A stretch of 64,000 nucleotides of DNA from Pseudogemmobacter bohemicus (GCF_003290025.1 NZ_QNHG01000003.1:698413-762412), one strand, 5' to 3'; numbered from the stretch's first letter, positions 34,264 to 44,000 are shown. The notes: a model not told the origin generated them from the letters alone. Numbers and translations are program-made.

Positions 34264-35025
34264 GTGGCGGCAGAAAGCACGGCTGAAGGCGGAAGCGGTT
34301 TTTCGATCTATCCGATGGATCAGTTCATCGTTAAGCCGCTGTCGGGCGATGGCCCGGTCCATTGGTACACGCCGACCAATGTGACGCTCTGGATGGGCAT
34401 CGCGCTGCTGTGCATCTTCGCATTGTTCGTGCTGGCGACCCGTCATCGCGGCATCATCCCGACCCGCCTGCAATCGGTTGCCGAAGTCTTTTACGGCTTC
34501 ATCCACAATATGGTCGAGGAGGTCGCCGGCCATGACGGGGTGAAATATTTCCCCTATGTGATGACGCTTTTCCTCTTCATCCTGCTCTCGAATCTTCTTG
34601 GCCTCCTGCCGATGAGCTTCACCACCACCTCGCATGTCGCAGTGACCGCGACGCTTGCGCTCCTCGTGTTCTTCGGCGTCACGCTGATCGGGATTGCGCG
34701 CAAGGGTCTGGGCTTCTTCTCGATGTTCTGGGTCTCCTCAGCGCCGCTTGCGCTGCGTCCGGTTCTGGCCGTGATCGAGATCATCTCCTACATCATGCGC
34801 CCGGTCTCCCATTCGATCCGTCTTGCCGGCAACCTGCTGGCCGGTCACGCCGTTCTTAAAGTTTTCGCGGGCTTTGCCTCGATGGCGATCATCTCGCCGC
34901 TCGCGATCGCAGGTGCCGTCGGCATCTACGCGCTCGAGGTGCTCGTGGCCTTTGTTCAGGCCTATGTCTTCACCATTCTGACCTGCGTCTATCTGAAAGA
35001 CGCGGTGGGCGACGCCCACCACTAA
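34264..35025 (+). CDS. atpB: ATP synthase F0 subunit a
   Basis: Stator subunit forming the proton half-channels, 253 residues, GTG start. The essential arginine lies in the helix [14 protein letters not shown] (near 183-196), and the later helix [17 protein letters not shown] is also conserved. It sits in an F0-only operon (I-a-c-b'-b), separate from F1 as in many alphaproteobacteria. Confidence 0.97.
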   Translation: MAAESTAEGGSGFSIYPMDQFIVKPLSGDGPVHWYTPTNVTLWMGIALLCIFALFVLATRHRGIIPTRLQSVAEVFYGFIHNMVEEVAGHDGVKYFPYVMTLFLFILLSNLLGLLPMSFTTTSHVAVTATLALLVFFGVTLIGIARKGLGFFSMFWVSSAPLALRPVLAVIEIISYIMRPVSHSIRLAGNLLAGHAVLKVFAGFASMAIISPLAIAGAVGIYALEVLVAFVQAYVFTILTCVYLKDAVGDAHH

Positions 35026-35074
35026 CCCGGTCAGTTCTCAATCTCAGCCAATCCAACTACAGGAGTATTCGACC

Positions 35075-35311
35075 ATGGAAGGCGAAATCGCAGCTCTCGG
35101 CAAATATATCGGCGCTGGCCTCGCGGCTTTCGGTCTCGGCGGTGCTGGTATCGGTGTGGGTAACATCGTCGGCAACTTCCTTGCTGGCGCTCTGCGCAAC
35201 CCCTCGGCCGCTCCGGGCCAGACCGCCAACCTCTTCGTTGGTATCGCTTTCGCAGAAGCACTCGGGATCTTCTCGTTCCTGATCGCCCTCTTGCTGATGT
35301 TCGCAGTCTGA
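35075..35311 (+). CDS. atpE: ATP synthase F0 subunit c
   Basis: 78-residue hairpin forming the rotor ring. Helix 1 carries the GXGXG-type packing motif ([16 protein letters not shown]), the loop is [11 protein letters not shown], and the proton-binding Glu lies in [10 protein letters not shown] near residue 61. Ribosome site ACAGGAG precedes the start. Confidence 0.98.
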   Translation: MEGEIAALGKYIGAGLAAFGLGGAGIGVGNIVGNFLAGALRNPSAAPGQTANLFVGIAFAEALGIFSFLIALLLMFAV

Positions 35312-35398
35312 TCCTGCTTCTGACGTAAAAGTGGGAAGCGGCGCGGGTCGGAGACGGCTGGCGCCCTTCCTGTTCAGAAGGGATCGACGGAGAACGAC

Positions 35399-35950
35399 AT
35401 GGCAAGCGAACCATATCTCGAAGAGGCCGCTGGCACCTGCGTCAACGCTAATGGCGGCGCGATCGGTATGCCGCAGCTTTGCACCGACTGGATGCCGAAC
35501 CAGATCTTCTGGCTCGCGGTGGCCCTGGTGGTGCTGTTCGTGATCCTCTCGCGCGTTGCCCTGCCGCGTATCGGCGCGGTGCTGGCAGAGCGCAAGGGAA
35601 CGATCACCAATGATCTCGCCGCTGCCGAAGAGCTGAAGCTCAAGGCGGTTGAGGCAGAGAAAGCCTATAACGAAGCGCTCGCCACCGCCCGCGCCGAGGC
35701 TGCGAAGATCGTCGCGGCGGCAAAGGCCGATATCCAGAAAGACCTGGATGTGGCAACGGCCAAGGCCGATGCGGAGATTTCCGCGCGGGCAACGGAATCC
35801 GAGGCGAAAATCGCCGAGATTCGCGCCGGTGCTGAAGAGGCGGTGCAGACCGTCGCGAAAGACACCGCAAAGGAACTGGTCGCAGCACTTGGCGGCTCTG
35901 CCGATGCGCGATCGGTGACGGCGGCGATCAATGCAAGGCTGAAAGGGTAA
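35399..35950 (+). CDS. atpF2: ATP synthase F0 subunit b'
   Basis: 183 residues. One membrane helix ([19 protein letters not shown], about 30-50) is followed by a long charged helix rich in Ala, Glu and Lys that forms the peripheral stalk with b. The b' form, with a longer N-terminus, occurs in photosynthetic-lineage bacteria including Rhodobacterales. The subunit b gene follows after 4 bases. Confidence 0.95.
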   Translation: MASEPYLEEAAGTCVNANGGAIGMPQLCTDWMPNQIFWLAVALVVLFVILSRVALPRIGAVLAERKGTITNDLAAAEELKLKAVEAEKAYNEALATARAEAAKIVAAAKADIQKDLDVATAKADAEISARATESEAKIAEIRAGAEEAVQTVAKDTAKELVAALGGSADARSVTAAINARLKG

Positions 35951-35954
35951 GGCG

Positions 35955-36515
35955 ATGAAAAAACTTCTCATCTCTGCCGCAGCCCTCGTGAGCGCCACGC
36001 CTGCCATGGCGGCTTCGGGCCCGTTCTTCTCGCTGAAGAATACCGACTTCATCGTGCTGATCGCCTTCCTGATCTTCGTCGGCATCCTGTTCTATGCAGG
36101 TGTGCCGGGGATGCTGGGGCGGCTGCTCGACAAGCGGGCGGCTGGCATCAAGGCCGAACTCGACGAGGCGCGTGCGCTTCGCGAAGAGGCCAAGTCGATC
36201 CTCGCTTCCTACGAGCGCAAGCAAAAGGAAGTGATCGAGCAATCCGACCGCATCGTGGCTTCGGCCAGGGATGAGGCGCGGGCCGCTGCCGACAGGGCGC
36301 GGGCGGATCTGAAGATCGCCATCGACCGCCGGGTGAAGGCCGCCGAAGAGCAGATCGCTCTGGCCGAGCAAACCGCCGTGCGTCAGGTGCGTGAGCGCGC
36401 CGTCGCTGTGGCGGTTGCCGCTGCGGGCGACCTGCTGGCGAAGAACAGCTCTGAGGAATGGGCGGCGGCGTCGATTGATGACGCGATTGCCCAGGTCGAT
36501 GCAAAACTGCACTGA
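35955..36515 (+). CDS. atpF: ATP synthase F0 subunit b
   Basis: 186 residues. A signal-like N-terminus (LLISAAALVSATPAMAA) precedes the membrane helix DFIVLIAFLIFVGILFYAGV and the long stalk helix ending RERAVAVAVAAAGDLLAKN. It is the last gene of the F0 operon, before a terminator. Confidence 0.95.
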   Translation: MKKLLISAAALVSATPAMAASGPFFSLKNTDFIVLIAFLIFVGILFYAGVPGMLGRLLDKRAAGIKAELDEARALREEAKSILASYERKQKEVIEQSDRIVASARDEARAAADRARADLKIAIDRRVKAAEEQIALAEQTAVRQVRERAVAVAVAAAGDLLAKNSSEEWAAASIDDAIAQVDAKLH

Positions 36516-36538
36516 CCGGTCAGACATGACAGAAAAGA

Positions 36539-36562
36539 CCCCGGAGCGATCCGGGGCTTTTT
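36539..36562 (+). terminator. Terminator of the F0 operon
   Basis: CCCCGGA-GCGA-TCCGGGG, then CTTTTT; perfect 7-bp stem with a GNRA loop, 23 bases after the atpF stop. The next gene, trpF, is on the opposite strand. Confidence 0.93.
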
Positions 36563-36610
36563 CGTTTTTGCGGCCTGCGAGTGTGTGCTCAGCCAGTGTA
36601 TGTGCAGCCG

Positions 36611-37285
36611 TCAGCGCAGCCTGGGGATCGCCGGTTCCGCCGGACCGAGTGCGGCGCGGGCAAAGGCCTGGATCTTTGCCGGGTCCTTGATCCCCGGCGC
36701 GCTTTCCACGCCCGAGGACACATCCACCTGGCGCGCATTGGTCAGCCGGATCGCCTCGGCGACATTGTCGGGGCTCAGCCCGCCGGCCAGCATCCAGGGC
36801 TTCAGCCAGCGCCTCTGTGCCACCAGCCGCCAGTCGAAACTCAGCCCATTGCCACCGGGCAGGGGGGCACCCTTTGGCGGTTTGGCGTCGATCAGCAACT
36901 GATCGGCCACCAGCGCGTAATCCATCAGCGGCGCCAGATCGCCCTCATCGGCAACCCCCACCGCCTTCATCACCGGCAGGCCGAATCGCGCCCTGATCCC
37001 GGCCACCCGCTCAGGGCTTTCATGGCCGTGGAGCTGCAGCATATCCAGGGGCACCCCGGCCACAATGCTGTCGAGAGTCGCATCATCGGCATCGACCACC
37101 AAAGCGGTCTTGCACAGGCCCTCAGGCGCGCTCAGCGCAGCCTCACGCGCCTCGGTCAGCGAGACATGGCGCGGTGATTTGGGAAAGAAGACAAAGCCCA
37201 CATAAGCGGCCCCTGCAGCCGCAGCGGCGGCCACGCCGGCGGCATCGCGCAGGCCGCAGATCTTCACACGGATCGGAGAGCTCAC
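36611..37285 (-). CDS. trpF: Phosphoribosylanthranilate isomerase
   Basis: Third step of tryptophan synthesis, a (beta/alpha)8 Amadori isomerase; 224 residues. The active-site Cys lies in VKICGLRD (residues 7-14) and the Asp and phosphate loop in [15 protein letters not shown] near 187-201. Its start overlaps the lapA stop (ATGA). The gene trpB, often adjacent in relatives, is here 7.5 kb away on the other strand. Confidence 0.97.
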   Translation of the reverse strand: MSSPIRVKICGLRDAAGVAAAAAAGAAYVGFVFFPKSPRHVSLTEAREAALSAPEGLCKTALVVDADDATLDSIVAGVPLDMLQLHGHESPERVAGIRARFGLPVMKAVGVADEGDLAPLMDYALVADQLLIDAKPPKGAPLPGGNGLSFDWRLVAQRRWLKPWMLAGGLSPDNVAEAIRLTNARQVDVSSGVESAPGIKDPAKIQAFARAALGPAEPAIPRLR

Positions 37286-37644
37286 TTCCGGCCACCCTCG
37301 GCCAGGATCGCCAGCACCTCATCCTGCGGTGGCAGCGAATTGCTGTCCTTCAGCACGGCGATTTCCTTTTCCAGCCGTGCCACGGTTTTGGTCTGCTGCT
37401 TTGCCGCCTGGCGCAGCCGCATCTCGCGCAGCCATTCCCAGACAAAGCCGACAAGGATGCCGATTGCCACCGAGCCGAGGATCACCACGAAAAGCGGAAC
37501 CGACCAGCCGGAGCTGATCCCCAGCATCGAGCCGATCCCTTCGGGCAACAGCCGCAGATCCACCGCGCCACGATTGGCCAGAGCCAGCGTCAGCAGGATG
37601 ATCCCGGTAATACAGATAAAGAGGAAGCGCAGGTAACGCAGCAT
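37282..37644 (-). CDS. lapA: LapA-family membrane protein (DUF1049)
   Basis: 120 residues from ATG 37644. Two membrane helices ([20 protein letters not shown] and [22 protein letters not shown]) precede a coiled-coil cytosolic tail ([20 protein letters not shown]). E. coli LapA works with LapB in LPS-synthesis control. Located between ihfB and trpF as usual in this group. Confidence 0.88.
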   Translation of the reverse strand: MLRYLRFLFICITGIILLTLALANRGAVDLRLLPEGIGSMLGISSGWSVPLFVVILGSVAIGILVGFVWEWLREMRLRQAAKQQTKTVARLEKEIAVLKDSNSLPPQDEVLAILAEGGRK

Positions 37645-37743
37645 GGTACGCCAATCCGTCCGTTCAAGCCCGGGCAAACCAGTCGCCCCTTCAGGGGGAA
37701 TATCGGCCCTAAGCCGGCGCTGTTCAACCCGGCTTCGCGCCGA

Positions 37744-38025
37744 TCAGCGACCGTTCAGCCGGTCACGCAGCAATTTGCCGGTTTTGAAGAAGGGCACGCG
37801 CTTGTCCTCGACATCGACGGCCTCGCCGGTGCGGGGGTTACGGCCGGTGCGGGCATCCCGCTCCTTGACCGAAAATGCGCCAAAGCCGCGCAATTCGACC
37901 CGGTCACCGCGCGACAGCGCCTCGATGATTTCCTCGAAGACCGTGTTCACGATGCGCTCGACATGGCGTTGGGTCAGATGCGGGTTCTCGTCTGCGATCT
38001 TCTGGATCAGTTCCGAGCGGATCAT
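37744..38025 (-). CDS. ihfB: Integration host factor subunit beta
   Basis: DNA-bending nucleoid protein, 93 residues from ATG 38025 ([15 protein letters not shown]). The DNA-intercalating arm [13 protein letters not shown] is present, as are the dimer helices and the end [15 protein letters not shown]. An in-frame extension upstream to 38139 is not conserved. The 350 bases to rpsA carry the rpsA terminator and the inverted repeats described at 38047-38136. Confidence 0.97.
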   Translation of the reverse strand: MIRSELIQKIADENPHLTQRHVERIVNTVFEEIIEALSRGDRVELRGFGAFSVKERDARTGRNPRTGEAVDVEDKRVPFFKTGKLLRDRLNGR

Positions 38026-38046
38026 CCGGTCTCTCCCCTTCGCGAC

Positions 38047-38136
38047 CTTGTTTTCATCCCGATTACGCGGCAGCGGCATTCGGGCTTTTCTGCGCTCATA
38101 AAAGCAGAAAATGGCGACGAGGCAAATGAAAACAAG
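38047..38136 (-). promoter_or_regulatory. Two overlapping inverted repeats in the ihfB leader
   Basis: An outer perfect 11-bp inverted repeat CTTGTTTTCAT (38047-38057) / ATGAAAACAAG (38126-38136) encloses an inner perfect 8-bp one, TTTTCTGC (38086-38093) / GCAGAAAA (38104-38111). They lie 22-111 bases upstream of the ihfB start. If transcribed, they could form a long-range stem enclosing a hairpin; as DNA they are AT-rich sites suited to IHF/HU or a repressor. Confidence 0.55.
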
Positions 38137-38285
38137 CACCTGGCCGCCTGGAGAGGGCGAGTCTTATGCGTCATAGGGGGAAGGCGGGCCGCGCAACGGG
38201 AAGATTTGGGCGGAATTCCACCAGTGGAACCATCCGGCGGCGAATCGGTCACCGGGGCCGGACGACGGCACAGGCCGGAAAAGGA

Positions 38286-38316
38286 AAAAGGCCGGGCAAA
38301 AAATGCCCGGCCTTTT
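38286..38316 (-). terminator. Terminator of rpsA, bidirectional form
   Basis: AAAAGGCCGGGCA / TGCCCGGCCTTTT with a 5-base loop; 13-bp perfect stem flanked by A on one side and T on the other, 60 bases past the rpsA stop. On the minus strand the stem ends in a U run. Confidence 0.93.
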
Positions 38317-38375
38317 CATCGGTTTCGCGCCTGTCACGTTCCCGGCTGTCACGCCTGGGCGACGGGCAGATCCGC

Positions 38376-40055
38376 TCAGCGGTCGCCCTTCAGCGCGGCG
38401 CCGAGGATGTCGCCGAGCGAAGCGCCCGAATCCGAGGAACCGTATTGCTGAACAGCTTCCTGCTCTTCGGCGATTTCGCGCGCCTTGATCGACAGACCCA
38501 GCTTGCGGGTCTTCGAGTCCACATTGGTCACGCGCACATCGACCTTGTCACCGACATTGAAACGCTCGGGGCGCTGGTCGGCACGGTCACGGGCGAGATC
38601 CGAACGACGGATGAAGTTCTTCATGCCGTTGTAATCGACCTCGACGCCGCCTTCTTCGATGGCGGTGATGGTCACGGTGATGATCGAGCCACGCTTCACG
38701 CCGTCAACAGCTTCGGAGAAGGTGTCTTCGCCGAGAGCCTTGATCGAGAGCGAGATACGCTCTTTGTCGATATCGACTTCCGAGACAGCCGCCTTGACGA
38801 TGTCGCCCTTGCGGTATTCCTGGATGGCCTCTTCGCCGCGCTTGTCCCAGGACAGGTCGGAGAGGTGAACCATGCCGTCGATGTCGTTGTCGAGGCCAAC
38901 GAACAGACCGAATTCGGTGATGTTCTTGACTTCGCCTTCGATGGTCGAGCCAACCGGATGGGTTTCGGCGAAGACTTCCCACGGATTGCGCATGGTCTGC
39001 TTCAGGCCCAGCGAAACGCGACGCTTGGCGCTGTCGATTTCCAGCACCATGACCTCAACCTCTTGCGAGGTGGAGACGATCTTGCCGGGGTGCACGTTCT
39101 TTTTGGTCCAGGACATTTCCGAGACGTGAACGAGGCCCTCGACACCGGCTTCCAGCTCAACAAAGGCGCCGTAATCGGTGATGTTGGTGACGCGGCCTTT
39201 ATGGACCGACGAGATCGGATAGGCTTTTTCCACCGCATCCCACGGATCGTTCTGGAGCTGTTTCATGCCCAGGCTGATACGGTGGGTTTCTTTGTTGATC
39301 TTGATGACCTGGACCTTGATTGTCTCGCCGATCGACAGGATCTCGGACGGGTGGTTGACGCGGCGCCATGCCATGTCGGTGACGTGCAGCAGGCCGTCAA
39401 CGCCGCCGAGGTCAACGAAGGCACCATATTCGGTGATGTTCTTGACCACGCCGTCCACAACCTGACCTTCGTGCAGGTTGCCGATGACTTCTGCGCGCTG
39501 CTCGGCGCGGCTCTCTTCGAGGATCGCACGGCGCGACACCACGATATTGCCACGACGGCGATCCATTTTCAGGATCTGGAACGGCTGTTTCATACCCATC
39601 AGCGGGCCAGCGTCGCGCACCGGGCGCACGTCAACCTGCGAACCCGGAAGGAAGGCAACAGCGCCGCCCAGATCCACGGTGAAGCCGCCTTTGACGCGGC
39701 CGAAGATCGCGCCTTCGACGCGGATCTCGTCAGCATAGGCTTTCTCAAGACGATCCCAGGCCTCTTCGCGGCGGGCTTTCTCGCGCGAGATGACAGCTTC
39801 GCCACGGGCATTCTCGACGCGGTCCAGATAGACCTCGACGGTGTCGCCCACATTGATCGACGGAGCTTCGCCGGGATTTGCGAATTCTTTCAGATCGACG
39901 CGGCCTTCCATCTTGTAGCCGACATCGATGATGGCCTGGCCCGCTTCGATCGCGATGACCTTGCCTTTGACGACAGTACCCTCGTCGGGGGTGTCAATTT
40001 CAAAGCTTTCTGCAAGCAGGGCTTCGAATTCGTCCATAGCGTTTTTAGCGCACAT
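38376..40055 (-). CDS. rpsA: 30S ribosomal protein S1
   Basis: mRNA-binding ribosomal protein with six S1 (OB-fold) repeats, 559 residues. Repeats begin near residues 27, 113, 198, 283, 370 and 457, with recurrent motifs GAFVDLGG, GAFVELEAGVEGLVHVSEM and GLFVGLDNDIDGMVHLSDL. It has its own promoter (-10 TATAAT at 40252-40247) and a leader of about 185 bases. Normally it follows cmk directly; here a CHAT protease gene lies between. Confidence 0.98.
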   Translation of the reverse strand: MCAKNAMDEFEALLAESFEIDTPDEGTVVKGKVIAIEAGQAIIDVGYKMEGRVDLKEFANPGEAPSINVGDTVEVYLDRVENARGEAVISREKARREEAWDRLEKAYADEIRVEGAIFGRVKGGFTVDLGGAVAFLPGSQVDVRPVRDAGPLMGMKQPFQILKMDRRRGNIVVSRRAILEESRAEQRAEVIGNLHEGQVVDGVVKNITEYGAFVDLGGVDGLLHVTDMAWRRVNHPSEILSIGETIKVQVIKINKETHRISLGMKQLQNDPWDAVEKAYPISSVHKGRVTNITDYGAFVELEAGVEGLVHVSEMSWTKKNVHPGKIVSTSQEVEVMVLEIDSAKRRVSLGLKQTMRNPWEVFAETHPVGSTIEGEVKNITEFGLFVGLDNDIDGMVHLSDLSWDKRGEEAIQEYRKGDIVKAAVSEVDIDKERISLSIKALGEDTFSEAVDGVKRGSIITVTITAIEEGGVEVDYNGMKNFIRRSDLARDRADQRPERFNVGDKVDVRVTNVDSKTRKLGLSIKAREIAEEQEAVQQYGSSDSGASLGDILGAALKGDR

Positions 40056-40246
40056 ATGAGGTGTTTTCCTTTTGATGGTTTTCTGGCCATGCGGTTGGCT
40101 CCGCCGGTCTTTGGTGGTCCCGGGAAGAAAAACGCAGCAGTCCGGATTAAACCGGGACGATTGCGACTCTCTCGGGATGCGGCCCTATAGCGGGAAAGCG
40201 GAGCAGGGGCAAGGAAAAGCGCCCCCGGGCATCGCCGGAACCCGGC

Positions 40247-40252
40247 ATTATA
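40247..40252 (-). promoter_or_regulatory. -10 element of rpsA promoter
   Basis: On the minus strand CGCATATAATGCC contains a perfect TATAAT, 17-22 bases downstream of the CHAT gene's stop. The -35 is weak (CTGACC at a short spacing). It predicts a 5' leader of roughly 185 bases for rpsA, long enough for autogenous control by S1. Confidence 0.5.
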
Positions 40253-40268
40253 TGCGGGTTTTGGCCGG

Positions 40269-42434
40269 TCAGCGCAGGCCGATCAGCGAAAACGCCGCCC
40301 ACCAGGAGGGGTCGGCGCGCGGGCCGCCCTTGTTGAGGGTTTCCAGCATGGCCTGGCGCAGTGCTTCCGAGGGGTTTTCCACCGCCGGATCGCGCCGCAT
40401 CATCGCGATGGTGATCTCGATGGCAGCCTGGTTGTTGACCTGCCAATGGGTCGCAAGCACCCTTTGCGCCCCGGCATGCAGGAAGGCTGCGGCAAGGCCG
40501 GTGACGCCGTCGCGCTCATAGCTTTCGCTGGCCACGGTCTTGCAGGCCGAAAGGATCACCAGCGCCGCATTCAGCCGCAGGCTGCGGATCTCGCTGTCGC
40601 GCAGCGCGCCATCGGGGATGGGATCAAGACTGGCATAGATCCCCGACCCCGGCGGCGGCAGCGTCTGGGGCGGCGGCGCCAGCGCGATCATCCCCGAGAC
40701 CAGCTGGCTGTGATCGCCGCTGGTCAGGGCATGGGTGGCAAAATGCACCACATCGGCCTCGCGCAGCCTTCCATCCGCCGCAAGATCGTAAAGCGCCGCC
40801 TCGCTCGCTTCGGCCCCGGTCAGCACCACCCGGCCCGCCTCGCCGTAAAGCGCGCCGACCTCGCGCACCTCGCGCGCGGCGCCGGGCAAGGGCGTCAGGT
40901 CGGGCAACATGCCGGAGAACATCAGATCGGACCAGTTGCGGGCGCCGGTGTCGAAAACCGGGTCGCCAAAGCCGATATAGCGCATCTCGGCCGGGGCGAG
41001 CGGCTCTGCAACCGGTTGCAGCAATTGCTCGACCGCCGGCACCACCCGAATGGCGTGATGGCGGATCAGCCAGTCCAGTTCGCGATAGTCACGGGTCTGA
41101 CCGGGCGGCGAGGCCACCAGGATCGCCCAGGGGAAATGGGCCGCCGCCCCTGCGGGCACGATCACCAGCTGCCTGTCCCGGATCAGCGCCTGAGCCGGCT
41201 GCAGCAATTCCCGGTAAAGCACCCAGCCCCGCTCTCCCACCCGCTGCGGCGGTGAGGAAAACAGGTTGTTCAGCGCCACCACGCCGCGCGCATCACTGAC
41301 CCCGATCTCGGAAAGGATCTCGCCCGCCAGGGCGTCGATCTCGGCCATGGTCAGGCTGGTGACATGCCAGGCGATGTCGGTTTTCGTCACCACGAAGACC
41401 AGGTAATAGGGGCCGGCCACGGCGGTCAGCACCAGGGCCTCATCGTCTCCGAGCACCTCCTGGGTGTCGGCAAGCGGCACCGGATAGGGCAGCAGTGTGG
41501 TCATAATCTCCGGCCCGACACCCAGCAGCCAGTCCATATCCGCCGCCGTTTCCGCCATGGCCTTGCTCAGCTGCGGGATCTCGACCGCGCGGCGCTCGAC
41601 CTGGATCGCCTCCATCAGTGCATTTTCTCCGGGCTGGAACAGGCTGCGCAGGCTGCCCATGATCGCGCTGTTGCGCTGTTGCAGTGTCAGCAGCCGCTGG
41701 AAGGCCTCGCCGCTGCGGTAATGCCGCACCACGGCCTGGGCGCCGGGGCCGGACATCATCGCCTGCAGCCATTCGAAAAGCGCGGCCTCATAAAGAACGA
41801 TGTTTTCAGCGACACTGCCGCTGCTATCCCGGCCCGAGGCGACGAAATCCTGCATGCCGCGCAATTCGATCACCGCCCATTGCAGGACATGATCGCGCAC
41901 GGTCGAGCTGGGGGTGGGGATTTCAAGGATGGGCCCCGAGAAATAGTCGGCAAAGATCTCGGCGGCGGCGATCTGGCGCCGTTCGATTTCGGTTGCCATA
42001 TCGGCGCGGGCAAGGGTGGCGGCACTGCCGAATGCATAGCGCGATTCGATCAGGCTGTCCGAGAGATATTGCGCGAAAACAAGGCTTTCAGGCCCCGTCG
42101 CCGCCAAAGCGGCGGCATCGGTTTCCGCCATGATGCGGGCGGCCTCTTCGATGGAAACCCAGGGGCCGCCACCGGCGGGCATGATCTTGGCCCGGCTGGA
42201 TTCCAAAAGCGGCGCGAGCAGCGGATCCAGAAAGCCAAAGCGGGGTTGCTCCGGTTTCAGCGACAGCAGGCTGCGGGTGGCAGGCAGCGGGATGCCCGAG
42301 CCCGGCAGCAGCGCCGACTGCGGCTCTGCCTCTTCGACGCTCTGCGCCAGGGCTGCCGGGACGAAAGCAGGTGCAGTGATCAGGCTCAGGGCAAGGCAGC
42401 AAAGGGCCGCCTGGCGGCAAAGGGGTCTGAACAT
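40269..42434 (-). CDS. Secreted CHAT-domain (caspase-like) peptidase
   Basis: 721 residues. A signal peptide (LCCLALSLITAPAFVPAALA) directs it to the periplasm or outside. Residues 40-390 are largely helical, without clear TPR consensus. The CHAT domain occupies about 400-718, with catalytic His568 in VVHFATHAL and Cys631 in LVILSACKTV, so the dyad is intact. The C-terminal GVTGLAAAFLHAGAQRVLATHWQVNNQA and WWAAFSLIG match the family end. Substrate and partners are unknown; no adjacent adaptor gene is evident. It lies between cmk and rpsA. Confidence 0.88.
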   Translation of the reverse strand: MFRPLCRQAALCCLALSLITAPAFVPAALAQSVEEAEPQSALLPGSGIPLPATRSLLSLKPEQPRFGFLDPLLAPLLESSRAKIMPAGGGPWVSIEEAARIMAETDAAALAATGPESLVFAQYLSDSLIESRYAFGSAATLARADMATEIERRQIAAAEIFADYFSGPILEIPTPSSTVRDHVLQWAVIELRGMQDFVASGRDSSGSVAENIVLYEAALFEWLQAMMSGPGAQAVVRHYRSGEAFQRLLTLQQRNSAIMGSLRSLFQPGENALMEAIQVERRAVEIPQLSKAMAETAADMDWLLGVGPEIMTTLLPYPVPLADTQEVLGDDEALVLTAVAGPYYLVFVVTKTDIAWHVTSLTMAEIDALAGEILSEIGVSDARGVVALNNLFSSPPQRVGERGWVLYRELLQPAQALIRDRQLVIVPAGAAAHFPWAILVASPPGQTRDYRELDWLIRHHAIRVVPAVEQLLQPVAEPLAPAEMRYIGFGDPVFDTGARNWSDLMFSGMLPDLTPLPGAAREVREVGALYGEAGRVVLTGAEASEAALYDLAADGRLREADVVHFATHALTSGDHSQLVSGMIALAPPPQTLPPPGSGIYASLDPIPDGALRDSEIRSLRLNAALVILSACKTVASESYERDGVTGLAAAFLHAGAQRVLATHWQVNNQAAIEITIAMMRRDPAVENPSEALRQAMLETLNKGGPRADPSWWAAFSLIGLR

Positions 42435-42492
42435 AAGGCGTCCGGAAATTTCGGGTAACAGACCGGACTATCCGGCGCGCCGGCCCGGGCTG

Positions 42493-43128
42493 TCAATCGC
42501 CCGCCATCCCGTCGCGCATATGCCCCGCCGCCCTCAGCGCGACCAGTACAAGGCGCCCTGCCTCTTCAATCGCCGCCTTGGCCGTCAGCGCACCGGTATC
42601 CAGCAAAATCGCATCCGCAGCCGGCCGCAAGGGCGCCTCACTGCGGTCGCGGTCGCGCCGGTCCCGCTCCTCCACTTCCGCGAGGACAGAGGCGAGGCTC
42701 TTCTCCGCCCGCTCCCCGCCCAGCTCCAGCCAGCGCCGCCGCGCCCGTACCTCTGCACTGGCGGTGACGAACAGCTTCACCTCCGCCTCGGGGCAGATCA
42801 CCGTGCCGATATCGCGTCCATCCAGCACCGCGCCGCCCTCGCGCCGGGCGAAATCGCGCTGAAACGCCAGCAGTGCCGCCCGCACCTCGGGGATCACCGC
42901 CACCCGGCTTGCCGCCTGGCCTGCCTCAAGGCTGCGCAGATCATCCCGCGCCAGATCCGCCGCGCTCAGGCCGCGCGCCGCCGCCACCGGATCGCCGCCC
43001 TTCACCCCAACCGCGCGATACAGCGCGCCGGTATCCAGATGCGCAAAGCCGAACCGCTCGGCCACCGCACGGCTGATCGTGCCCTTGCCCGCTGCCGCCG
43101 GCCCGTCAATTGCCACGGTAAAGATCAT
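42493..43128 (-). CDS. cmk: Cytidylate kinase
   Basis: Phosphorylates CMP and dCMP. ATG 43128 gives 211 residues. P-loop [18 protein letters not shown] is at 7-24, then [11 protein letters not shown], the Asp-Gly-Arg-Asp motif [14 protein letters not shown] and the end [15 protein letters not shown]. The open frame upstream of 43128 is noncoding and contains a repeat element. aroA, the common upstream neighbour, is absent. Confidence 0.96.
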   Translation of the reverse strand: MIFTVAIDGPAAAGKGTISRAVAERFGFAHLDTGALYRAVGVKGGDPVAAARGLSAADLARDDLRSLEAGQAASRVAVIPEVRAALLAFQRDFARREGGAVLDGRDIGTVICPEAEVKLFVTASAEVRARRRWLELGGERAEKSLASVLAEVEERDRRDRDRSEAPLRPAADAILLDTGALTAKAAIEEAGRLVLVALRAAGHMRDGMAGD

Positions 43129-43145
43129 CCGGCGCTCCAGAACCC

Positions 43146-43180
43146 ATTTCATCTGTCTATAAGATATCCCGGGGGAGAGC
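43146..43180. repeat. Dispersed palindromic repeat, type B, single diverged arm
   Basis: ATTTCATCTGTCTATAAGAT then ATCCCGGGGGAG: one arm of the type B element between cmk and the Mu-like transposase remnant. No opposing arm is present. It sits close to the boundary of the mobile remnant. Confidence 0.6.
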
Positions 43181-43207
43181 CGCAACGTGGCGAGGTGTTG
43201 TGTTTCC

Positions 43208-43990
43208 TTAAGTCTGTGACCGGGTTTCATTGGGTTTGATACCAGCCAGCCATTTCCGGGATTTGCTGGTGTAGGCCAGGATCAGGCGGTTGAGGGCTGC
43301 GCTGTGGCGTGGTTGAAGTGCCGCCACCACCTGCTGATCGAGGACCACGAGACCCGACGCGCGGCGGGAAATGCGGCGCCAGGCCTGCTTGAATGGAAAC
43401 TGTGGCCCGGCGTCGCGTATCGTGGTCAGGAAACAGGCCCAGGTCTCAGGCGAGGCTTCTGCCGGGGGTTTACCTGCGCGGGTGTAGGATGGAAGCACCG
43501 CGGGCGCGAAGTTCACCGGATCGCCGCCCGCAACGGTGCGCAGGATGCGGCGCAATGTCATCCGGTCGGTGCCCTCCGTCCCGAACCGTTCCCGTACCTG
43601 GGCCATCAGGGCGCTGGTCAGGCCCCGGCCTTCGGAGGCTCCGCCCGCAGTCAGGAACCGTGCACTCTCGGCTTTGCGCAGCGCCGCCGCCTGCATCGCA
43701 GGCGTGGCCTCGGCAAAACGAGCATGCGCCGCATCGTCAAACTCTCCGGCAGGCAGCCCCGTTGCCTCGATCTGCCGAAGCGCCCACGCGCGGCAGCCAA
43801 CGGCAGGAAGGTCGGAGACTTCTACGGTTAAGCGGTTGCCGATGGGATGAAGTTCGACACCGGCGCGGCGCAACCAGGCGAGGTACGCGGGTTTGCGTCC
43901 CGGAACAGGTTGAAGCCCCATCAATATTGATACGGGAGTCCGCATGTTACTTCCGCTGGTGCCACAAATGCACCGCAAGTGTATCTTCAT
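43208..43990 (-). CDS. Mu-like transposase, N-terminal fragment
   Basis: 260 residues that resemble the DNA-binding N-terminal part of Mu/D108-type transposases of Rhodobacterales: [20 protein letters not shown], then [15 protein letters not shown], then [15 protein letters not shown] and [19 protein letters not shown]. The DDE catalytic core (another 300-400 residues) is missing. After residue 210 the reading diverges; the +1 frame near 43340 reads [13 protein letters not shown], which may be the lost continuation, so a frameshift plus deletion is likely. Non-functional as a transposase. Divergent from a repressor gene. Confidence 0.6.
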   Translation of the reverse strand: MKIHLRCICGTSGSNMRTPVSILMGLQPVPGRKPAYLAWLRRAGVELHPIGNRLTVEVSDLPAVGCRAWALRQIEATGLPAGEFDDAAHARFAEATPAMQAAALRKAESARFLTAGGASEGRGLTSALMAQVRERFGTEGTDRMTLRRILRTVAGGDPVNFAPAVLPSYTRAGKPPAEASPETWACFLTTIRDAGPQFPFKQAWRRISRRASGLVVLDQQVVAALQPRHSAALNRLILAYTSKSRKWLAGIKPNETRSQT

Positions 43991-44000
43991 TTAAAGTGAC

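Noticed and set aside
38166..40190. A 674-codon plus-strand frame opposite rpsA
   Set aside because: It mirrors the repeated S1 domains in antisense (Asp/Phe/Val-rich repeats) and has no independent start signal or family match.
40269..42434. CHAT protease as part of a gasdermin or type III-E CRISPR-like defence operon
   Set aside because: It has a signal peptide and no adjacent gasdermin, TPR adaptor or effector gene; neighbours are cmk and rpsA.
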